Below, one piece after another: positions 4,906-9,774 of a stretch of 9,774 nt of DNA. The DNA comes from an uncultured Alistipes sp. (GTDB taxonomy: Bacteria; Bacteroidota; Bacteroidia; Bacteroidales; Rikenellaceae), in the NCBI GenBank assembly GCA_904502075.1, contig CAJGDL010000061.1:1-9774 (forward strand), written 5' to 3'. The position numbers and the translations under genes are program-made. Every line of letters starts with the position of its first letter. Position 1 is the stretch's first letter. A model generated the notes under the pieces. The model was given only the letters and a program-made list of their open reading frames with translations, made no database searches and had not been told where the DNA came from.

Positions 4906-7347
4906 TTACTGCAAGGCGATCTTCAACACCTCGTCGTTGGTATTTACATAGTGGAAGGTGAGTCCCTCCAGGTACTCGGGCTTGATCTCGGCAATATCCT
5001 TGCGGTTGCGCTCCGAGAGGATCAACTCTGAAATACCGGCACGCTTGGCCGCAAGAATCTTCTCCTTCACCCCGCCCACAGGCATCACGCGGCCACGCAG
5101 GGTCGTCTCTCCCGTCATGGCGATACGCTCGGTCACCTTGCGGCCCGTGAAACTCGAGACGATGGAGGTTACCATCGTGATACCGGCCGAGGGGCCATCC
5201 TTCGGTATCGCCCCCTCGGGAACGTGGATATTGATGTCGAATTTTTCAAACTTCTCGCGTTCGATGCCGAGCTCCTCGTGATGGGCCTTCACCCATTCGT
5301 AGGCAATCGTGGCCGACTCTTTCATGACATCGCCCAGGTTACCCGTGAGCGAGATGGCTCCCTTGCCGGGAGTCAGCACCGACTCGATGTAGAGGATGTC
5401 GCCCCCCACCTCGGTCCAAGCCAGGCCCGTCACTACGCCCACCATGTCGGCTACCTCGTACTCCTCCTTGAGGAACTTGGGCATGCCCAACACCTTCTCC
5501 ACCTCCTGCGCCGTAAAGCAAGGGTCGAAACCCTCCTCAAAAGCGATCTGCTTGGCTCGCGAACGGGCCAATTTGGCAATGTGCTTGTCGAGCGAGCGGA
5601 CACCCGCCTCCCGCGTATAATTCGTGATGATCTGCTCCACCACCTCGGCCGTGAGCCCCATGGCAGACTCCTCGATGCCGTGTGCCTCGCGCTGCTTGCC
5701 CACCAAGTGGTTCAGCGCAATCTGCACCTTGTCCTCGGTCAGGTAGCCCGGGATATTGATCATCTCCATACGATCCCTGAGGGCCGGATTGATCTGCTGC
5801 ACATTGTTGGCCGTAGCGATGAAGAGCACCTTCGAGAGGTCGTACTCCACATCGAGGTAGTTGTCGTGGAAGGTGGTATTCTGCTCGGGATCCAAGACCT
5901 CCAAGAGGGCACTCGACGGATCGCCGTGGTTCGAGACGGTGAGTTTATCCACCTCGTCGAGGATGATCACGGGGTTCGACGAACCGCAACGCTTGATGGT
6001 CTCGATGATACGACCGGGCATGGCGCCGATATAGGTGCGGCGATGGCCGCGAATCTCGGCCTCGTCGTGCAGACCACCCAATGCGATGCGACCGAACTTA
6101 CGACCCAAGGCCGTAGCCACCGACTTACCGAGCGAGGTTTTACCCACTCCCGGAGGGCCGTAGAGGCACAAGATCGGCGACTTCAAATCGCCCTTCAACT
6201 TGATGACGGCCAAATGCTCCAAGATACGATCCTTTACCTCCTCCAGACCGTAGTGGTCGTGATCGAGTTGCTCGCGGGCCGCCTTCAAATCGAGGTTGTC
6301 CTTCGTCACCTCGTTCCAGGGGAGTTCGAGCATCAGCTCCAGGTAGGTCATCATGACCGAATACTCTGCCACGGCCGGATTCAGACGCTCCAACTTCTGC
6401 ACCTCCTTCTCGAAGATATCGGCCACCGACTGATCCCAATTCTTCTTCGAAGCCTTCTCGCGCAGACGCTTGATCTCTTCGTCCGTATTGTCGCCCAACT
6501 CGTCCTGAATGGTACGCATCTGCTGCTGCAGGTAGTAGTCGCGCTGCTGCTGGTCGATCTGCTGCTTGACCTTCTCCTGAATCTCGTTCTTAAGCTCGGC
6601 CAGCTGCTGGTTGCGGATCAGAATCTCCAACAACTTGCGGGCGCGTGCCAACAGACCGGGGGCCTCCAAAAGGGCCTGACGATCCTCGTCGGCAAACTCC
6701 ATATTGGTACAGATGAAGGTGATAAGCCCCTGCTTCGATTCGATATTCTTGATCGGGAAGGCGGTCTCCTTGGGCATCGAGGGCGAGAGATTGATCAGTC
6801 CGAGTGCCACATCACGGATCGAATCGACCAGGGCATCGAACTCGATGCTATGGAGCTCCGAGGGCGAAGAGTCGCGCAGCGGAGTGACGGTTGCCTTCAG
6901 ATAGGGATCGGTCGAGACATACTCGCCCACCTCAATCTTCTCCAGGCCGTTCAACACGACGGTATAGGTTCCGTTGGGCATCTCCAGGATTTTGATCACA
7001 CGCGCCGCTGTACCCACCTTGTAGAGGTCATCGGGGGCGGGATCCTCAATCTCGCCCTCCTTCTGCAGAACGGCACCCAGAATCCCCGATCCGGAGTTTA
7101 CCTCCTTAATCAGACGGATGCTCTTCTCGCGCCCCACGGTGATGGGGGTCACCGACCCGGGAAAGAGCACCGAGGTGCGCAGGGCCAGGATGGGAATCAC
7201 CTCGGGAATATTATGCCCCTCGGAGGGCTCATCCACCGAGGTTACGATGGGCATGATCTTATGTTTACCATCGAAGAGTTCGGGCAGTGCGCCAATATCC
7301 TCGATCTCGATGGCATCCAAAACGTCTATTTTTGTTTTCTTACTCAT
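4906..7347 (-). CDS. lon: ATP-dependent protease Lon (LonA type)
   Basis: Lon is a cytoplasmic, hexameric AAA+ serine protease that unfolds and degrades damaged and regulatory proteins. The 813 residues show the full LonA architecture. After a 45-residue acidic leader comes the LON substrate-binding domain (about 49-245, starting PEVIPILALRTSVLFPGSV). A Gln/Glu/Lys-rich coiled-coil arm covers about 245-330. The AAA+ module has Walker A GPPGVGKT (397-404), GGLHDEAEIRGHRRTYIG (424-441), Walker B VIILDEVDK (460-468) and sensor ATANN (511-515). The protease domain has PKDGPSAGI with catalytic Ser720 and GGVKEK with catalytic Lys763; their spacing of 43 equals that of E. coli Ser679/Lys722. A likely promoter lies at 7368-7375. 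kdsB follows after 15 nt, an arrangement suggesting cotranscription with Kdo synthesis. Confidence 0.97.
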   Translation of the reverse strand: MSKKTKIDVLDAIEIEDIGALPELFDGKHKIMPIVTSVDEPSEGHNIPEVIPILALRTSVLFPGSVTPITVGREKSIRLIKEVNSGSGILGAVLQKEGEIEDPAPDDLYKVGTAARVIKILEMPNGTYTVVLNGLEKIEVGEYVSTDPYLKATVTPLRDSSPSELHSIEFDALVDSIRDVALGLINLSPSMPKETAFPIKNIESKQGLITFICTNMEFADEDRQALLEAPGLLARARKLLEILIRNQQLAELKNEIQEKVKQQIDQQQRDYYLQQQMRTIQDELGDNTDEEIKRLREKASKKNWDQSVADIFEKEVQKLERLNPAVAEYSVMMTYLELMLELPWNEVTKDNLDLKAAREQLDHDHYGLEEVKDRILEHLAVIKLKGDLKSPILCLYGPPGVGKTSLGKSVATALGRKFGRIALGGLHDEAEIRGHRRTYIGAMPGRIIETIKRCGSSNPVIILDEVDKLTVSNHGDPSSALLEVLDPEQNTTFHDNYLDVEYDLSKVLFIATANNVQQINPALRDRMEMINIPGYLTEDKVQIALNHLVGKQREAHGIEESAMGLTAEVVEQIITNYTREAGVRSLDKHIAKLARSRAKQIAFEEGFDPCFTAQEVEKVLGMPKFLKEEYEVADMVGVVTGLAWTEVGGDILYIESVLTPGKGAISLTGNLGDVMKESATIAYEWVKAHHEELGIEREKFEKFDINIHVPEGAIPKDGPSAGITMVTSIVSSFTGRKVTERIAMTGETTLRGRVMPVGGVKEKILAAKRAGISELILSERNRKDIAEIKPEYLEGLTFHYVNTNDEVLKIALQ

Positions 7348-7367
7348 ACTTCTTTATAATAACGGTG

Positions 7368-7375
7368 CAAATATA
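7368..7375 (-). promoter_or_regulatory. Predicted -7 promoter box of the lon-kds transcript
   Basis: On the minus strand the sequence is TATATTTG, an exact TAnnTTTG match, followed by CACC. A start near 7361 would leave a leader of only about 14 nt before the lon ATG. A TTTG at 7403-7400 is 24 nt upstream, longer than the usual spacing, so the -33 element is weak. It faces away from the valS promoter. Confidence 0.5.
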
Positions 7376-7396
7376 ACGATTTTTTACCAAGAAAAA

Positions 7397-7427
7397 TTTC
7401 AAATTTAACAGATTGTTGATAACTTTG
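7397..7427 (+). promoter_or_regulatory. Predicted promoter of valS
   Basis: TAACTTTG at 7420-7427 matches the -7 consensus TAnnTTTG, followed by CACC. TTTC at 7397-7400 lies 19 nt upstream as a near-match to the -33 TTTG. Transcription would begin near 7434, giving an A-rich leader of about 27 nt without a Shine-Dalgarno before the ATG at 7461. Confidence 0.6.
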
Positions 7428-7460
7428 CACCTTACAAACGAAATGCAAAACCTTTAAAGT

Positions 7461-9774
7461 ATGCCGATAGCCGATAAATATCAGCCTTCCGCGATCGAAT
7501 CCAAGTGGTACGACTACTGGATCGAGCATCGCCTTTTCCACTCCGAACCCGATGAGCGCGAACCCTATACGATCGTCATTCCGCCCCCCAATGTAACGGG
7601 TATGCTCCACATGGGCCACATGTTGAACAACACCTTGCAGGACGTATTGATGCGTCGCGCCCGCATGCAGGGCAAAAATGCCTGCTGGGTGCCGGGTACC
7701 GACCACGCCTCGATTGCCACCGAGGCCAAGGTGGTGGCCAAACTCAAAGCCGAGGGGATTGAGAAATCGAGCCTCACGCGCGAAGAGTTCCTCGCCCACG
7801 CTTGGGCCTGGAAGGAGCAGTACGGAGGCGTGATCCTCCAACAACTGCGTAAGTTGGGTGCCTCGTGCGACTGGGATCGCACCTGCTTCACGATGGACGA
7901 GGTACGCTCGAAGAGCGTGCTGAAGGTCTTCTGCGACCTCTACCGCAAGGGAAAGATCTACCGCGGTGTCCGCATGGTGAATTGGGACCCCTCGGCACAG
8001 ACCGCCCTCTCGGACGAGGAGGTGATCTTCAAGGAGTCGCACGGCAAGCTCTACTACCTGCGTTATAAGCTCGAGGGTTCGGATCGCGCCCTGATTGTGG
8101 CCACCACTCGCCCCGAGACCATCCTGGGCGACACGGCCTTGTGCGTAAACCCGAACGATCCCCGCTACCAGGATCTGCCGGCCGATGCCCGCGTGATTGT
8201 TCCGCTGGTAGGTCGCTCGATTCCGGTGATTCGCGACGAATATGTCGACATTGAGTTCGGTACGGGTGCCCTGAAGGTAACTCCGGCTCACGATGTAAAC
8301 GACTACATGTTGGGCGAGAAGTTCGGTTTGGAGGCCATCGACATCTTCAACGACAACGGCACGGTAAACGACAAGGTGGGCATGTATGTCGGCATGGATC
8401 GCTTCGATGTACGTCGCCAGATCGAGAAGGATCTCGCCGAGGCCGGCCTCCTGGAGAAGACCGAGGAGTACACGAACAACGTGGGCTACTCGGAGCGCAC
8501 GGGCGTGGCCATCGAGCCCAAGCTCTCGATGCAGTGGTTCCTCTCGATGCAGGAGCTCGCCGAGCCAGCTACGAAGGCCGTCATGGAGGATGTGATCAAA
8601 TTTGTCCCCGAAAAGTATAAAAACACCTACCGCCATTGGATGGAGAACATCAAGGATTGGTGCATCTCGCGTCAGCTTTGGTGGGGCCACCGCATCCCGG
8701 CCTACTACCTCCCGAAGGGGGGCTATGTAGTAGCCGAGACGGCCGAGGAGGCTCTGCAGCTCGCCCGCGAGAAGGCAGCGGATCAGAGTCTGCAACTCTC
8801 GGATCTGCGCCAGGACGAGGATGTACTCGACACCTGGTTCTCGTCGTGGCTGTGGCCTATCTCGGTCTTCGACGGCATCTGCAACCCCGACAACAAGGAG
8901 ATTTTGTACTACTACCCCACCAACGACTTGGTGACGGGTCCGGACATCATCTTCTTCTGGATCGCCCGCATGATCATGGCCGGCTACGAATACCGCAACC
9001 TCTTCCCCTTCCGCCACGTCTACTTCACGGGTATCGTGCGCGACAAGATCGGTCGCAAGATGTCGAAGCAGCTCGGCAACTCACCCGATCCGCTGGATCT
9101 GATCGCCCAATACGGCGCCGACGGTATGCGTATGGCGATGCTGATCTCGTCATCGGCCGGCAACGATGTGATGTTTGACGAGGCCCTCTGTGAGCAGGGT
9201 CGTAACTTCGGCAACAAGATCTGGAACGCCTACCGCCTGGTATGCGGCTGGCCCGTAGACGAAAACCTCGAGCCTTCGGAGAACAACCGCCTGGCCGTGG
9301 AGTGGTTTGCCGAGCGTCTGCTCAAGACCTACAAGCAGGTAGAGGAGGATTTCTCGAACTACCGCATTTCGGAGGCCTTCAAGGCCCTCTACAAACTCTT
9401 CTGGGATGACTTCAGCGGCTGGTACCTCGAGATGGTGAAGCCCGCCTACCAGTGTCCCATCGACGAGGAGACCCTCCAGGCCACGAAGCAATATTTCGAC
9501 CTCTTGCTGCGCATGCTGCACCCCTTCATGCCCTTCATCACCGAGGAGATCTGGCAGGATTTGGAGCCCCGCGCCGCCGGTGAGTCGATCATGTTCGCTC
9601 CGCTGCCCGCCATCGACGAGGCCGATGAGCAGCTGCTGGCCCGTTTCGAGTTGACACAGGAGATCGTCTCCTCGATCCGCAACATCCGCAAGCAGAAGAA
9701 CCTCCCGCAGAAGGAGGCCCTCACCCTCCAGGTGATCAAGGATGAGAACTACCCCGCAGAGTTCGAGCCCGTAA
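7461..9774 (+). CDS. valS: Valyl-tRNA synthetase, 5' portion (truncated by window end)
   Basis: A class I aminoacyl-tRNA synthetase that charges tRNA-Val in the cytoplasm and edits Thr-tRNA-Val. The frame runs unbroken from ATG 7461 through 771 codons to the window end; the C-terminal part is missing. The visible order is correct: PPPNVTGMLHMGHMLNN (41-57, HIGH motif as HMGH 50-53), WVPGTDHASIATEAKV (76-91), MVNWDPSAQTALSDEEV (172-188), the editing domain with ATTRPET (214-220) and LKVTPAHDVNDY (271-282), ISRQLWWGHRIP (402-413), DVLDTWFSSWLWP (454-466), DIIFFWIARM (495-504) and KMSKQLGN (533-540, KMSKS motif with Gln last, as I recall from other Bacteroidota). The anticodon-binding helices start near 610. 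It is transcribed divergently from lon with 113 bp between the start codons. The family usually ends in a coiled coil, expected beyond the window. Confidence 0.97.
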   Translation, partial: MPIADKYQPSAIESKWYDYWIEHRLFHSEPDEREPYTIVIPPPNVTGMLHMGHMLNNTLQDVLMRRARMQGKNACWVPGTDHASIATEAKVVAKLKAEGIEKSSLTREEFLAHAWAWKEQYGGVILQQLRKLGASCDWDRTCFTMDEVRSKSVLKVFCDLYRKGKIYRGVRMVNWDPSAQTALSDEEVIFKESHGKLYYLRYKLEGSDRALIVATTRPETILGDTALCVNPNDPRYQDLPADARVIVPLVGRSIPVIRDEYVDIEFGTGALKVTPAHDVNDYMLGEKFGLEAIDIFNDNGTVNDKVGMYVGMDRFDVRRQIEKDLAEAGLLEKTEEYTNNVGYSERTGVAIEPKLSMQWFLSMQELAEPATKAVMEDVIKFVPEKYKNTYRHWMENIKDWCISRQLWWGHRIPAYYLPKGGYVVAETAEEALQLAREKAADQSLQLSDLRQDEDVLDTWFSSWLWPISVFDGICNPDNKEILYYYPTNDLVTGPDIIFFWIARMIMAGYEYRNLFPFRHVYFTGIVRDKIGRKMSKQLGNSPDPLDLIAQYGADGMRMAMLISSSAGNDVMFDEALCEQGRNFGNKIWNAYRLVCGWPVDENLEPSENNRLAVEWFAERLLKTYKQVEEDFSNYRISEAFKALYKLFWDDFSGWYLEMVKPAYQCPIDEETLQATKQYFDLLLRMLHPFMPFITEEIWQDLEPRAAGESIMFAPLPAIDEADEQLLARFELTQEIVSSIRNIRKQKNLPQKEALTLQVIKDENYPAEFEPV

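Noticed and set aside
5224..7359. 711-codon open frame on the + strand antisense to lon
   Set aside because: It mirrors lon over nearly its whole length. Lon has every expected motif; the antisense product has no recognisable domain and is His/Leu/Arg-rich, as expected from GC-rich codon bias read backwards.
7344..9017. 557-codon minus-strand open frame opposite valS
   Set aside because: The + strand encodes an intact ValRS with HIGH and KMSKS motifs through this region. The antisense frame also runs through the lon-valS promoter spacer, so it is a shadow.

Overview
The window looks like chromosomal DNA of a Bacteroidota bacterium, probably Bacteroidales and possibly Alistipes-like. The reasons are four TAnnTTTG-type -7 promoter boxes, no Shine-Dalgarno sequences ahead of the ATGs (the leaders are A-rich), two small lipoprotein genes, a ValRS with a KMSKQ signature, and coding DNA that is fairly GC-rich beside AT-rich intergenic spacers. 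The genus is inference only.

Layout, left to right. (1) 1-435: the 3' end of an unrecognised + strand gene, more AT-rich than its neighbours. (2) 436-1004: a phased T-tract stretch, a promoter, a gene for a tiny lipoprotein in which 20 of 106 residues are Cys, built from 13-residue repeats, and a strong intrinsic terminator. (3) 1005-1575: 571 bp without a credible gene but packed with inverted repeats: a perfect 48-bp palindrome, a 225-bp imperfect inverted-repeat element, a perfect 17-bp hairpin, and then a promoter with a hairpin-bearing leader. (4) 1576-2253: a nitroreductase-family lipoprotein, ending at a terminator that works in both directions. (5) 7347-2342 on the minus strand: lon, kdsB, kdsA, kdsD, closely spaced and probably one transcription unit. 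(6) 7461 to the window end: valS, transcribed divergently from lon and cut off by the window.

How the genes work together: kdsD makes arabinose 5-phosphate, kdsA condenses it with phosphoenolpyruvate to Kdo-8-phosphate, and kdsB activates Kdo as CMP-Kdo for the inner core of lipopolysaccharide. The phosphatase step (kdsC) is not in the window. Lon is the quality-control protease and ValRS charges tRNA-Val; both are housekeeping. The cys-rich lipoprotein and the nitroreductase lipoprotein are predicted to be membrane-anchored envelope proteins.

I see no CRISPR array, phage, transposase, toxin-antitoxin pair, rRNA or tRNA. The best candidates for something undescribed are the cysteine-repeat lipoprotein and the palindrome cluster beside it. 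Several very long ORFs antisense to lon and valS are shadows produced by codon bias.
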